Source: Bedellia somnulentella
Taxonomy: Eukaryota > Arthropoda > Insecta > Lepidoptera > Bedelliidae
Assembly (NCBI GenBank): GCA_963576735.1
Contig: OY755190.1
Coordinates: 4,953,695 to 5,017,694 of the forward strand
Direction of reading: 5' to 3'
Length of the DNA stretch: 64,000 bases
Shown: in pieces, positions 34,040 through 45,973 of the stretch
Layout: the number at the start of each line of letters is the position of its first letter
Position numbering within the stretch: the first letter of the stretch is position 1
Notes under the pieces: generated by a model
The model's database searches: none
What the model was told of the DNA's origin: nothing
What the model saw: the letters and a program-made list of their open reading frames with translations, nothing else
Program-made: the position numbers and the translations under genes

Positions 34040-34315
34040 TAACATAACATAACATAAACGTTCACGCCGAATATCCCCGAAGGGGTTGGCAGAGGTACTT
34101 ATACTTCTGAACATCACGTGACTTTGTCATCTGGTGTTCAGAGTACCCACGTTTTGCATGGACAGTGTACTCACATGATAGGGGGCAGGCCTATCGCCGT
34201 TTTGTACGAATACATTGTCACATGACTAAGTACAACTCAGCCATGTGGGTTTCCTCACTATGTTTTCCCTCACCGTGAACAACCATGATAAATTAACCAC
34301 ACATATGTCTTTAGA
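34040..34315 (-). mobile_element. SINE family A, tRNA head missing
   Basis: On the plus strand it begins AACATAACATAAACGTTCACGCCGAATATCCCCGAAGGGGTTGGCAGAGG, the reverse of the family A end. It continues through GTACCCACGTTTTGC and CCTATCGCCGTTTTGTACGAATAC to AAATTAACCACACATATG. The stem CCCC-GAA-GGGG near the end is intact. Confidence 0.85.
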
Positions 34316-34329
34316 GCATAATACTCACT

Positions 34330-37210
34330 AAGAATATGGGGGAAGCCAAAAAGGTTTGCCAAATCATAGTAAGTGACAAATCAAAGCCGACTGCGTACTC
34401 CAATAGTAAATAATGGCGTGAGAATAAAAAGCATTGTTAAAGTAATCACTTAACATTTTGCTTGATTTTATCTTTCGGCGGTCAATATTTTTTATGTATT
34501 TCTGACGACGAATCTCGTAAATATAACTCAATTCTTAATTACTCTTAAAATAGTATAAATAAAATACCGCATTATTATATGTAAAACATATTAAATTATA
34601 TTTAAACCAAACTGAAAGCTGTCCGAGTAGTTTAATAAATGTAATTTAGTTTTTTTTTGTAACAAAACGTGGTAATGACGAGAATGACAGTCATTTAAAA
34701 AAGTCACGAATCACAACGTACCTTTGGGAAATAACTACTTATATGTATACAATTTTTCCGCAAATTATCCCTTCAAAAAAACTCAAACTAGCAACACAAA
34801 AAAACATGATGTATGCAAAAAAATTAAGATGTGATTGCGCATGTGTGTTTTTGTACCAAATAGCTGATCGTACGAGATTATCCTAGTAGGGGACTGATTA
34901 ATTTGTATTCTGTCTTTTTTATTCATTACACTTTTTAGGTACTTATTTCCTTGTGCAAAATATGAAGTCTGTCATAAACAACTTTTTATTCAATGTTATG
35001 AACAAAATTATAAATTGGATCTTAGACATGATCAGAGATTTACTGGGGAAAAAAGCTTTATGACTAAACGATTTTCCATTACTATAAAATACAATAAGAA
35101 ACATTGAGCCTTAGAATCCAGGTACATTTAACAGGAAAAAGGCCGTATAAAAATATATCCCGAGATTTTCGGATTAATTTAATTCTCTGCCTCGCATCAT
35201 AACATCGCATGTCCTATTAACAATGTATGTGCTTACTCCTGAGAAACTAAATGAAATTAAATAATACTCCGTATTTCTTCTAAAGAAAAAAGATGCGTTA
35301 CTGTGTTTGTTTGTCAGCAATAAATAGGCTCGGAAACTGTGCAAGCTATTTCAAAAATTCTGTAATTAAAAAATATCTACACTTTCAGAAGAATTATAAA
35401 TTAGGTACTAAAGATAAAGTTACATCTAAAATTATTCTATTGATAGTCATTTTTAAATTAAATTAAAAAGAATTATTTGTAAAATATCACATTCCATGCA
35501 AAGCAGTCTTCTTGTCAATAATTAAAATAAAAGGCGCTTTTAGTATGCAGATAGCATAGCGACCGTGCGGCTTTACTTTTTTTAATGACTGGCAAACAGG
35601 TCTAGGCTCGACATTATTCAGCCAGAAATACACAACACTGGTTTTATTGTATGTGCAACATCCAATACAAAAACTAAAAATAGAGACTGAAATATTTGTA
35701 TTTAATCATAAAAAATCTAGGGTTCAAGTGACAATAATTTCCTGTGATGTACAAAAGGATTGCTAGCTCTGCAATCCTTTTGGGGATTTACTTCGTGAAT
35801 GTCGAGTTAGCCGAGCCGATATATTTTTCATTACTGATAAACTCCTGCTCATATAAAAATAATGTTAACTTAAACTATTTTATGTCAATGCGCATTGTAA
35901 AACCTTCACTTTATTGAGGCTGCAAGATTATAAGACACTAGTTAATCCGCGCAACTTAGTCTGCGTGACATTAGACCTACATAAAATTTTATTTTCTAAG
36001 ATATAAGCGAATATTATAATTGTGTGTAAATATTGATAACCTTGAATTTTCTCGGCATACTAAGTTTCCTTGATAAAAACGACCATTATAAGCTACCGTA
36101 ATTCATCAAACCCTATTTTGTAATTCAACCTTGATTAAGTACCAAACATTATATTTATACAAATGCAAAAATACGCCTGTTTCACATTATTCGGGAAAGT
36201 TTTCTAGTAGTAGTAGTAGTCTCTTCTACCCATACTTTATTTTAAATTGCTACCAAAAACATACGTGTCAATACCCACACTTTTAAATCCGGCAATAAGA
36301 AAAATTACATATAAACTTCTAACCCCAATTTAACCCCCTAATGGGATGGTTTTTATAAAATGCCTTTACACTAAATTTTACGTTACAAGTCAAAGAAACA
36401 AAAAAATTTCCAAACAAGCATTTTCTCCTTATTTTACCCCTTACAAAAATTTCTAAAATTCAATTCTTATTCTTAGTGCTCACTTATATAATAAAAAGAT
36501 CCACAGGGCGAAATTTTATGTTTCTAGATAAAGTAGTTTTGGCTGGGTGTTGATTCTGGGTCAGTCAGTTCTGCCTTTTTCCATATATAGATGCTTGCAC
36601 GATTAATACGTAGAATTACATTTTATATTAATAACTTTGGGCAATTTCCCCCAGAACAGAGTACTCTTAACAGTGGATTTAGTTTTAAAACTAATTTAGA
36701 CACAAGGTACATGAGGGTCTTATAGATTTTTTGGGGATGAGATTTGTAAACGAACATCAATAATGCTTATGAAAGTAATAGAGATATTTATTCCTAATAA
36801 ATTCTGAAAAACTACAGCACTGTTAGAACCCCAAGAATATTTGAAATTTAAAGAAAAATTTATGAAATAAAAACAATAAACAAATAATAAGAAATAATTA
36901 TAATGATAAATTTGATAAATGGTTTTGCGCCTTTTAATAACGTAAAGGCAGTGATTCAGCAAGATGATCATCCTCTGCCAACAAAAAATATGAGTTTTTT
37001 TTATTCTAAAGCTTATTGAGTCACAATGAGTAAAGGTAGTAAGTAGTAAGGTGTAAATGAGGATAAGTGCAGTTCGTTAACTTCTGGGGGTAGGTACTCA
37101 AAGTACTGTTTGGTCCTAACTAAACAACTTCAAGTGATTTAAAATATTGATATGCTTAAATCTATGACTCACAAAAATAAGCTCTTAAAAAATTCAAAAT
37201 CTATCTATTA
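34330..37210. other. Long AT-rich stretch with no gene seen
   Basis: A decayed family C tail lies at about 34330-34425. A perfect 12-bp hairpin sits at 35752-35782. A (TAG)5 run lies near 36207-36221. Open frames of up to about 80 codons (for example 36720-36971, minus) are low-complexity and unsupported. Confidence 0.45.
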
Positions 37211-37213
37211 TTG

Positions 37214-37450
37214 GTGTGTACTGTCGGCTTAGAATAGCACTTCCCCATTTCTTCCTATGGGTGATCGTAGAGGCAACTAAGGCTATCAGGGATATTTGGG
37301 CGATGCGGTTGGAGGCCCATTACCCATTTATTTTTACAATGTTTTCCTTACTTAACATCCAAAAGTAGCTGATTTTTTTTCTGATTCTGAAGCCCAGGCC
37401 ATCCCTTTTAGGGATTTATAGCCGTAAATACCTATATTTTTGTATGTATT
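37214..37450 (+). mobile_element. SINE family B, diverged
   Basis: GTACTGTCGGCTTAGAATAGCACTTCCCC, TTGGGCGATGCGGTTGGAGGCCCATTACC and CCATCCCTTTTAGGGATTTATAGCC follow the family B order. The tail is short. Confidence 0.8.
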
Positions 37451-38210
37451 GTAGAATATATCTATTATTTTAGTCAATGGAAACCATACCCACTAATGAT
37501 TGTAGGTAAATATATTAGATAAATAATCAATATTAACACAAATATTTGAAAACTTATTTTCCGTTTGATTTATTCGAAACAGAATAGAAAACATGTCCAT
37601 GAATTAACTTAGTAAAATGTCATAAATACTTTTACATTTTAAATTTGGTAAACAAAATTTCTAGAGAACACTGCCTAATTATTTTACCTAAAACTCTCTT
37701 GGCTTTATTTAAACTGAAAAATCCTGGAATTTCTACCTTCAAACCATGGGTTTCAAAGAGTCGATATGCTTCCCTAACCTACCTTATTGTACATTAGGGT
37801 TAACATAACTTACTGCAAAATTAAACTAGACAGAAGCAACCATAATTTATATCCCAAAAAAACATGGTATCAAGATTTTTCTATTCTCATAATGGCAGTT
37901 ATACCAAAAGGCCACTCTTAGAGGTTGAATGGGGAAATTATGGTCCAATAAATGACCGTTGGTTTTGAGTTTCTAACAGTCTTGTTATTGATAGTTCGGT
38001 TTATGTATCTTTGATGAATTATATACAAATATTGATTTAAGGGAATGTGAATTACTAGAAAGTGAGCATTAACAACTAAAAGCTGGTATCGGAAGCAGAT
38101 AGTACCTAATTGATACTTTAGCGAAGCCGAAGCCTAAGGCAAATCTCCTATTTACTATCTTAAACGACTCTTTTTTCTGAATAAAAATAATTAATATTAT
38201 AGTATGTACT
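37451..38210. other. Intergenic DNA
   Basis: No gene is seen. A decayed SINE B fragment (CCACTCTTAGAGGTTGAATGGGGAAATTATGG) lies at about 37905-37990 on the minus strand. Confidence 0.4.
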
Positions 38211-38212
38211 AG

Positions 38213-39018
38213 TGGATCGTCCCAGCTTCGCACGGGTAGCGTTGTTTTTTAAATATCTGAGGTTTCTTTCTTCAGTCACTACTCAAGCATTGTGAAATTC
38301 AGCGCAATGTTTTCAATTTATTAAATTTATAGCACTCCCTAAACAGTGTAGTTTCGTGATTTTTAATGCGCTTTTTAATGAACGGTTCAGTATTTCCGTT
38401 TAATAGCAAATTTTGGAATAAAACGCTATGAAGTATTTATAACAATCTAAAAAATAAATCAGTAGGATGCAACTACTGGCGCCATCTAGTATGTTATATG
38501 TAAATTAGTAACGATTCGGTTTTGGTCACGGGCGCGATGGCTTATTTTATGTATAATATCGGTGTTTCTCTACCGATTTCTATGATTCTTTTTTTATTGA
38601 ATAGGTAATAATGTTACCTTATTTAAATTAGGGATGAGTTAGAGGTTTACAAACGTAAGAGTAAATAAATATAATCAGAATGTTCCGAACTGCTAAGCTA
38701 TCAGGAATTACACGTGTTATTGTGAGTCAACCGTAAAAGATAGACATAAACTGTTGAGGATTTTTTTTTTGATAATTTTATGAAGAATATTTCCGTCATA
38801 CATGATTTCTATGTAAGTTTAACCATTAAGGCTGCACACGCGACGAAAGCTTAAAAAATGGAGGAACTTCTCCCGTTTTCCCAAAATTTCACAAAATTCC
38901 CCTTTACTAAACTGCTGGAAAGTATACAAAAACCTGCCCAGGAGTATGGAGAATAAATGTACAAAGTTTCGTTAAAATCCGTCAAGTAGTTTTTGTTTCC
39001 ATAAGGAACATACAAACC

Positions 39019-39052
<34 letters not shown>

Positions 39053-39190
39053 AAGACAGACAGACAGACAGACAGACAAAAATTTTACTGATTGCATTTT
39101 TGGCATCAGTATCGATCCCTAATCACCACCTGATAGTTATTTTGAAAATATATTTCATGTACAGAATTGACCTCTCTACAGATTTATTAT
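38213..39190 (+). repeat. Degraded interspersed repeat with a GACA microsatellite
   Basis: The segment starts near GTGGATCGTCCCAGCTTCGCACGGGTAGC and ends near TTTATTATAAGTATAGATG. Late in it is AAAATCCGTCAAGTAGTTTTTG followed by a (CAGA)n tract at about 39016-39077 and AAAAATTTT. This layout is widespread in insect genomes as a degraded transposon. Its class is not certain and it has no coding content. Confidence 0.45.
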
Positions 39191-39195
39191 AAGTA

Positions 39196-39352
39196 TAGAT
39201 GTATGTATGTATAGAATAAAAGAGTATGTATGAAAAGATTGATGGATGTGAATGAAGCTAGAGAGGTTTGCCAGGATCGTACAAAGTGGCGATCGATAGT
39301 CTCTGCCTACCTCAATGGGAACTAACGGCGTGAGAATATGTATGTATGTATG
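39196..39352 (+). mobile_element. RTE-like LINE (family C) 3' end
   Basis: AGAATAAAAGAGTATGTATG, GATTGATGGATGTGAATGAAGC, GTGGCGATCGATAGTCTCTGCCTACC and GGCGTGAGAATATGTATGTATGTATG form a good family C end. A SINE B fragment on the minus strand follows at about 39369-39490. Confidence 0.85.
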
Positions 39353-39368
39353 TATTATAGTGTATTTA

Positions 39369-39490
39369 CATACATATTTGGGCGATGGGTCTCCAATAAA
39401 CTTAAACAACTCAAAGAAAGCCCCATACCCTTAGTCGCCTCTTACGACACCCGTGGGTAGAAAGGGGTAGTAGCAGTCTAAACCAGCGCT
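39369..39490 (-). mobile_element. SINE family B fragment (5' half)
   Basis: GGGCGATGGGTCTCC, CCCTTAGTCGCCTCTTACGACACCCGTGGG and CTAAACCAGCGCTATA match the 5' half of family B on the minus strand. Confidence 0.7.
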
Positions 39491-40049
39491 ATATATAGTG
39501 TATTTATCCTTCTACTACCGCATAAATAGGCAACCTTAACCTTAGGCCGTCAAATTATACCTATAAATCCGTTCTACCGTAACACCAATTAGATCTGGGT
39601 CGTACAAACACGCGAGTATGAAACAATCGCATACAAAATAATAACACTGACTTCTGTGGCGTGCTCAACTAGATACATAAATCTTTGCCACATTAACATT
39701 CTGCTGACCATGTGGTATTGCTACCTAATAAGTATATTAAGTACTTAAGTATTGTACAAAACAGTGAGAGTGTCGCTCCCTATCACTTTCACTGTGATTT
39801 CCAAACAGAAGGAGACAACAATCAAGTGACGTTCAGAAGTAAAAGTTAGTATCTCTGCCAGCCCTTTAGTGATAATGTGAAAAATATATTTATAAATAAT
39901 GGTGCCTTACCCTTGGAGCCGACTCGCCCTTGACCAGTTTAGAACACTCAAGTTTAAAGTAAAGTTCTTAAAGTAAAGATAACAAGAGGATTTATCCGAT
40001 TTTAATAAATGCGTTTCCATATTCCTATATCAAATTAGTATTAAATTAC

Positions 40050-40298
40050 ATACATACAGTATACATATACTCACGGCTATAATTCCCTAGAAGGGGTAAC
40101 CAGAGCTAAGGTATTATAAATTCCTCAGCCACTTTTGGAAGTTGAGTGGGGAAAAGAAGGTAAAATAAAGATTTTTGGTGATGGGTCTCCAACCGCATCG
40201 CCCAAAAATCCAATAAAAAGCCTCAATACCCTTAGTCGCCTCTTACGACACCCGTGGGTAGAAAGGGGTAGCGACATTCTAAGCCGGCACTACACGGC
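40050..40298 (-). mobile_element. SINE family B, full length
   Basis: The element runs from ACATACAG-TATACATATACTCACGG to GCCGGCACTACACGGC. Short matching flanks (ATTACAT on both sides) may be the target duplication. Confidence 0.85.
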
Positions 40299-40900
40299 AT
40301 ATTACATTACATAGAAAGTATCTTCTTGTTTTTCTGCTGTATTATTTACCAACGCATTTATTCTATTGTCAGGGTCAGAAGTATTTTCCTTGATTTTCAC
40401 CATGAACTCAAGCGCATAGTAAATATCTTTGAATGCCCAACGTTTAACGATATGCAGATACCTCATCGGGGATTTGATATCACTTTTATTACTATATTGG
40501 TTTTTTCGTTGTTGTAATAATTGAAAATTATTGAGAACAGTTATTGTAGTAAGTTTCGTTTAAAAAAAAGTTTTCTGAGGTAAATCGGACTATATAAAAC
40601 CGTTGTATAACTTATCATAGAATTTTGGAAAATTGTTTGTAAATGATTTGATTTAAAATATTCAGGCTAATAGCCTTTAAATGAACGTAAAATAATAAGC
40701 AACTATCTCAAAATATTTTCTATCGACGCTAATTAATAATAATAATTAAAATTTACTACGTAAAATTTCTACAAGAATCTTACAAGTTCATTTCAATAGC
40801 GTTGACATAAATCGAAAACAGATGAGAGTGACAAGACTTTTTTTATAGCAGGCGTAATTTATAAATTCCCGTTAACATACAACTATATTTTCACAGTTAA
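40299..40900. other. AT-rich intergenic DNA left of the CpG-rich stretch
   Basis: No repeat or gene was recognised. A 63-codon open frame at 40326-40517 has no supporting features. Confidence 0.35.
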
Positions 40901-40919
40901 CTTCTCACTATAAAAAAAA

Positions 40920-41150
40920 ATCCAAACAAAACTATTCGATGCAAACTTGACCCGCCATTTAAATGAAGAACCTGTGACGCTACACCAAAAACGCGCGAAA
41001 AGTTCAGTGGGGAAACACGTGACGTCAAAGTTCACATTTCCGCGCGGCCCTACAGCGACGCGACGCGGCGAAGTTGGCAGATGCGCCCGCGTATCCATCG
41101 CAAATAAAACTAGTGCCGGACTCCCGCCACTATACAGTACGCGCTCATCC
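40920..41150 (+). promoter_or_regulatory. CpG-rich promoter-like region, possibly of the second GMC gene
   Basis: This is the only markedly GC- and CpG-rich non-repeat stretch in an AT-rich window (ACGCGCGAAAAG, CCGCGCGGCCC, AGCGACGCGACGCGGCG). It holds an E-box CACGTG (41016-41021) overlapping a full CRE palindrome TGACGTCA (41020-41027). It is followed by a possible leader and a strong splice donor. Assignment to the gene at 57.6 kb is an inference from orientation and from the acceptor in front of its ATG. A different gene, on either strand, could own it. Confidence 0.45.
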
Positions 41151-41316
41151 TGCCGACGCCGCACTACCATAAACAAATAAATATTCACCTATTTTTTTCA
41201 TAACATTTCACAAGTAATACACCGGAACGCAGTGATTAAAACAAATACTTCTCTATTGTGACGACAGTGATTAAAAGAATTTTTTTCGCAACCAGGATTT
41301 ACAAAATATTATCAAT
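41120..41316 (+). other. Candidate non-coding first exon
   Basis: The stretch GCCGCACTACCATAAACAAATAAATATTC ... ACGACAGTGATTAAAAG ... TTATCAAT ends at a good donor GTAAGT (41317-41322). No long frame is open, so it would be 5' UTR. The transcription start is not defined. The nearest plus-strand coding exon is the GMC exon at 57568, whose ATG directly follows a splice acceptor. Confidence 0.4.
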
Positions 41317-41928
41317 GTAAGTACATACATTTCTCAATTTCTCAGTTCGGTTATCGATTATTTAATAACAACGATGTATATAAAATCGATTTCACTTTTT
41401 TATCGATACATTACGATCTATTTAAAATAGACATTGTCGTCAAAACGTTTGTGCAATTAATGTTGTATTGTAGAGTATGATACAATTATCGCGGAAGTAG
41501 GCATGCAATTGATTTGCCTTGATAGCGAAATAGAGTAACTTGCCCATGAAAGATTCCGTATTAGTAAGCATTATTAGTGATTTGTATTGATAGTCAATGG
41601 TAATACATGAGAGCTTATAGTACAAATGACAACATTATATTTGTAAAAAAATACCTTTAAGATGCTGTCTACATTTTGTTGAACCAATATTTTGTTTATT
41701 AAGATCTACTTTAATTTATCTAATTTGAAAGTTAGAGAGGATAAACATAGTTAAATCTATGAAAACAATTGTCTTTGAGAAAAAATGGCTTAGGAAATTC
41801 AAATATAATTTGTAAGGACCTCATTATAGAACTACCGGAGGTAAAAATATGATGAGGAGAAAATAAGAAAATAACAACACATCTGATCTTATAAAATATT
41901 AAATTTTTGATACTAATTTGTATGAATT

Positions 41929-42173
41929 GCTGTGTAGTGTCGGCTTAGAATAGCACTACCCGATTTCTTCCGGTGGGTGCACGTAAGAGGCGACTAACGG
42001 TATTGGGGCTTTTAAGGGCTTTTTGGGCGATGCGGTTGGAGACCCATCACCAACAACCTTTATTTTACTATCTTTTCCCCACTCAAGTTTCCAAACGTGG
42101 CTGAGGAATTTCTAATTCCTTAGCTCTGGCTTCCCCTTCTAGGGATTTATAGCCGTCAGTATATGTATGTATG
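41929..42173 (+). mobile_element. SINE family B, full length with 15-bp duplication
   Basis: The element runs from GCTGTGTAGTGTCGGC to the GTATATGTATGTATG tail. It is flanked by TAATTTGTATGAATT on both sides (41914-41928 and 42174-42188), a clean target duplication. Confidence 0.93.
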
Positions 42174-42188
42174 TAATTTGTATGAATT

Positions 42189-43730
42189 AATGAAAAATGA
42201 ATATATCTATTTGTCAAGTTTCTTAGTAATCCTAACAGATTTGGAATAAAGCGGCTTGCTGTGTAAATGAATCGATAAGGTTCTGTTTTTTTCTCATTCG
42301 ACTACTGAACCCTAATTGGAAACTGTTTCATTTTAATTCATAGTAATTTTAATCATACTTAATAACACATTTTAATAAACATTATATCCCTTACAGCTCG
42401 AAAGTAGCTGCTTTCTTATTATCATCATTTATCCCTTATAAGGGTATCTCAACCTTGTACGTAAGCCCTATATTCCCTTCATAAAAATATGCGCGTGCTC
42501 CACTCGCTTCGTTTTATCGTGTTTGCTCTACAATATTTAATATATACGTAAACGCTGAACTTGGCCGACTATATCAAGATCGAGTACGAATAGTCATTCA
42601 CGTAAATACATCATTTTAGTTCGTCGATACTTAATGTGTTGAGAATTATGTTGAAAGAAATTAAATATAAACCTTTTCTCTAAAAATCAAACTTTGCCCA
42701 TTGAGGTAATTATATGGCGATGTGGCCGGGGACCCATCACCAACCATCCTTAATTTTACTATATTTTCCCTACGAAACATCTAAAAGTCGCTGAGTTCCC
42801 ATTTCGAAGCTCTCTCTACCCCCTTTTTTAGGACTTATAGCCGTGAGCCCATTAATGATATTTCCATTTTCTTGCTGACGATGAGGACACGAAGAGTGAG
42901 AAGAAATGCCGGGAAAAGTAATTTTCCCTTTTTTGTGTTTTTGGAGTGCTTGCTGTTTTGAGCCAAGTTAAAGCATACTAGATTTGTATTATTTGTTTGG
43001 CTTTCACATACTGTTAGATCTCGGTATATATCATCAATAGCAATGCCGCACAGTATTACCCGACGGAAAATTTGACTTAATGTGTGTGCAAACATTTTTG
43101 CTTCAAAGTGACTTATTTATGGAATAACTTATAATCCCACAAGAACCATTAGTATTTAGGGATTGAAAGATTAAATTTCCAACCCAAATTTAGTCCAAAT
43201 CGTGTAAGCAAGCAATGATTTTCGTGAAACAGAGACAGACAGTTACGTTCACCTGTAGGATAGTACTAAGGACATCATGTTAATTGCCAACAAATCAATA
43301 AAATTAAACCTTATACCATATTTTTTAAAAGAAGCAAAACTATTGCCCTTTAAAGGTGAATTTCATACCGAGCAAATTCCTTTGAAACGTTTTTTTTGTC
43401 TATTTTGTCTGAACATTATTCGTCACAACGTCATAATTATACATTGCAATCATGCTGTATTTTTCCATAAGTGTGGCAGGGGTACAATTTTTTCTGCATC
43501 ATATATTATATTTTGATGTATTTTCAAAATTTTTAAACTGCAAAATCAAACTCGATAATTTTTTTATTCATTACTTGCCAATTACATGTATTTTTTTATC
43601 TTCCTGACTTTGTAATTAAATGGCATGATATTTCTACCTACAGTTTCGGGGGTTTCGGGAGTGCCAATAACTATATTAATTATTGCATATAAGGTTCTAA
43701 TAATTAGTGTTACATATAGGTAAAAGCGAT
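42189..43730. other. Intergenic DNA with a SINE B remnant
   Basis: No gene is seen. A decayed SINE B 3' part lies at about 42702-42847 on the plus strand (GGCGATGTGGCCGGGGACCCATCACC ... GGACTTATAGCCGTGAG). A short GACAGACAG remnant sits near 43231. The 79-codon frame at 43277-43516 has no support. Confidence 0.45.
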
Positions 43731-43732
43731 AC

Positions 43733-44092
43733 AGTGTCGGCTTAGAAGAAGAATAACCAATTGGAATCTCAATACATGTTTGTAGTGCGATACGACTAAG
43801 GGTATTGAGAGTTTTAAGTGATTGTTTTTTTTTATTGTTTTATTTATTGTTTTTTTTTATTTTATTTTTTTGTTTTTAAGGAGTTTTTAGCTCTGAAACT
43901 CTGGCTACTCCTTTTTGGGATTTACAGCTGTGAGTTTATGTATGTAGGGTGATGTGGCGCTGACCCATCACCTAACATCCTTTATTTTACAATCTGTTTT
44001 CCAAGTCAACACCAAAAACGAAATATTTTTTTAAAAACTCTAGGTATCTTTTTTTAGGGATTTATAACGATGAGTATAGATAGGTAGTTAGA
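43733..44092 (+). mobile_element. Two adjacent decayed SINE family B copies
   Basis: The first copy runs CAGTGTCGGCTTAGAAGAAG ... TGTGAGTTTATGTATGTAGGG (43733-43948), with a T-rich expansion at 43825-43877. The second (43949-44092) has only the 3' part: GTGATGTGGCGCTGACCCATCACC ... GGGATTTATAACGATGAGTATAG. Confidence 0.7.
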
Positions 44093-44309
44093 TATAGGTA
44101 ATCTTAGTGTATACACCAAGACGCGTATAATAAAACGTATTTGATATTGGCGTTTACATATCGAATTCAGATTAATGTAATCTACATTAACCACGAATTT
44201 TAAATTAATAGTTTAAATTGAATTGGAAATACACAGATCATACAGAATATCACAGATTGGATGTTATCCTATTATTAATTCGGATATTGATAATTCTCGT
44301 TTCTATGGG

Positions 44310-44430
44310 ATATTAAGTTGGCTTAGAAAAGCACTACCCCATTTTAACCGCGGGTGTTCGTAAGAGGCGACTTAGGGTAATGAGGTAATTTAAGTGATTG
44401 TTGGGCGATGCAGTTAGAGACCCATCACCA
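44310..44430 (+). mobile_element. SINE family B fragment (5' half)
   Basis: GGCTTAGAAAAGCACTACCCC, GTTCGTAAGAGGCGACTTAGGG and GGGCGATGCAGTTAGAGACCCATCACC match the 5' half of family B. A TATGTATGTCTTT duplication follows. Confidence 0.75.
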
Positions 44431-44734
44431 GCAACCTTTTGTCAAAGACATATGTATGTCTTTATAACCTGTATGTATGTATGTCTTTGACGAGACTGTG
44501 ACCCAGTGCACACTGAACAGTATTTGGACATCGATATGGAGATGTAATGTTTTTATTCATCAAATAAATTGCACAGTTAGTTACTGTAAGTATAGAATTT
44601 ATTAAACGTATGGGCGTTGCGTAATGTTATTATGAAAAAACTGAGGTCGTCTACACGTCTTTTCTCCAAACCAATGAAATAAAAATTCAGCATCGTTTTG
44701 TGCCGGGCGCTGTGCCAAATCATATCAATTAAGT

Positions 44735-44945
44735 ATTGTTAGTTCTCGCTGGGGAAGGCATCTCCACTTTATACGATCCTGGCAAACCTCTCTATTTTCG
44801 TTCACATCCATCAATCTTCTCATACATGCTCTTTTATTCTTCATACCTCGGACACCTGCCTTATGAGCACATTGTCTATGTGGCCAAATGAATCCTCCGA
44901 GGTCGCCCTCTACTAACACTACCTTCCACATTGGCTTTCACCAAT
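44735..44945 (-). mobile_element. RTE-like LINE (family C) C-terminal coding fragment
   Basis: The minus strand encodes a degraded version of the family C C-terminus (AGVRGMKNKRACMRRLMDVN-ENREVCQDRIKWR). It lacks the usual TATG tail and holds small frame breaks. Confidence 0.75.
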
Positions 44946-45860
44946 TTACTATCATCCATCCTCTCATTATACATTAATTAAGCGTAGTACAATTCTTACA
45001 AGATTGTTAATGCACTTTTGGAAAATTTCACTGCAAGTACAATGATACTACAAATTTCATATATATGTTTGTGAAGTAATGTCTGTACAATTATATTATT
45101 TTACAAAGAAATTTACACAGAATAAATACATTAGGGTAGTAATAAAAGCTCCGATAATAAAATGAAAATTGTCCTTACAAAAAATATTATATTTTTTGCC
45201 TAAAATACTAATTTTCCGACTACTTTTGTCGGAGTAAAAATGACGAAACGACCGAATGACATACTTAAATCTTCGAAAAATTAATACGTCTGTTTATTGC
45301 CACAATACTTTTCTACCAAGTAAAATGATGTTCTGCCGATAACAATGGTTTGTAATTTTTACCTTTACTTGCCATCAAGTTATTCATAAATTACATTACA
45401 TATTTCATAGGGATTATGCATTTAAGGTGCTCGCTCCGCTGCGCTTCGCTCGCTCGTTTTATACATAACCTAACCTACCTAAATGTGACCTAACTTTTCT
45501 TCACCTACAGGGGCTTTAGAACCCCCAACCCACTCATCGGATAAACTTGTCGGAGGTTCAGTATTTTATTCGGAAGTTTAGTTTTATTATTCGAAGTTAA
45601 ATATATTCGTAAGTAATAATATAATTTGATCCTGTTCATAGGTGTTTGTTAAATTTATTTAATTTTTGGGTTTTTTTGTCGGTAATTTATTAAAACGCTG
45701 GTTTTGTAGAATAAAAGTCGGACAGATGTAGTTGGAGATTCATTTATTTTTCGGAACCATTATTATTTCCTAATACATTAGACATAATTGAGTTACATTT
45801 AAAAGTTTATTTAAAAATAAGTACACCTGTGTACCAGTGGTAAAAAAATACTTAAAGACT
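44946..45860. other. Intergenic DNA
   Basis: No gene is seen. The stretch 45420-45560 (GGTGCTCGCTCCGCTGCGCTTCGCTCGC ... AACCTAACCTACCTAA) looks like part of an unclassified repeat. The CCTAA-like strings are too few and too imperfect to be telomeric. Confidence 0.4.
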
Positions 45861-45861
45861 C

Positions 45862-45973
45862 AAACGTTCACGCCGAATATCCACGAAGGGGTTGCCAGAG
45901 GTACTACTACTACTACTTTTGAACATCACGTGACATTGTCATTGTCCCCTGGTGTTCAGAGTACCCACGTAAA
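45862..45973 (-). mobile_element. SINE family A 3' fragment
   Basis: AAACGTTCACGCCGAATATCCACGAAGGGGTTGCCAGAGGTAC followed by a short (TAC)n expansion and GGTGTTCAGAGTACCCACGT matches the end of family A in reverse. Confidence 0.8.

Noticed and set aside
36720..36971. 83-codon minus-strand open frame as a gene
   Set aside because: It is low-complexity, rich in Ile, Asn, Tyr and Phe, as expected of AT-rich non-coding DNA. No domain or splice signal is visible.
40883..41188. Coding frames on both strands in the CpG-rich block
   Set aside because: Overlapping frames of 77 and 101 codons on opposite strands are expected in GC-rich DNA poor in stop codons. No family signature is visible.
45440..45500. 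CCTAACCTAACC-like string resembling insect telomere repeat (TTAGG)n
   Set aside because: Only two or three imperfect units occur, inside ordinary repeat-like DNA, with no array.
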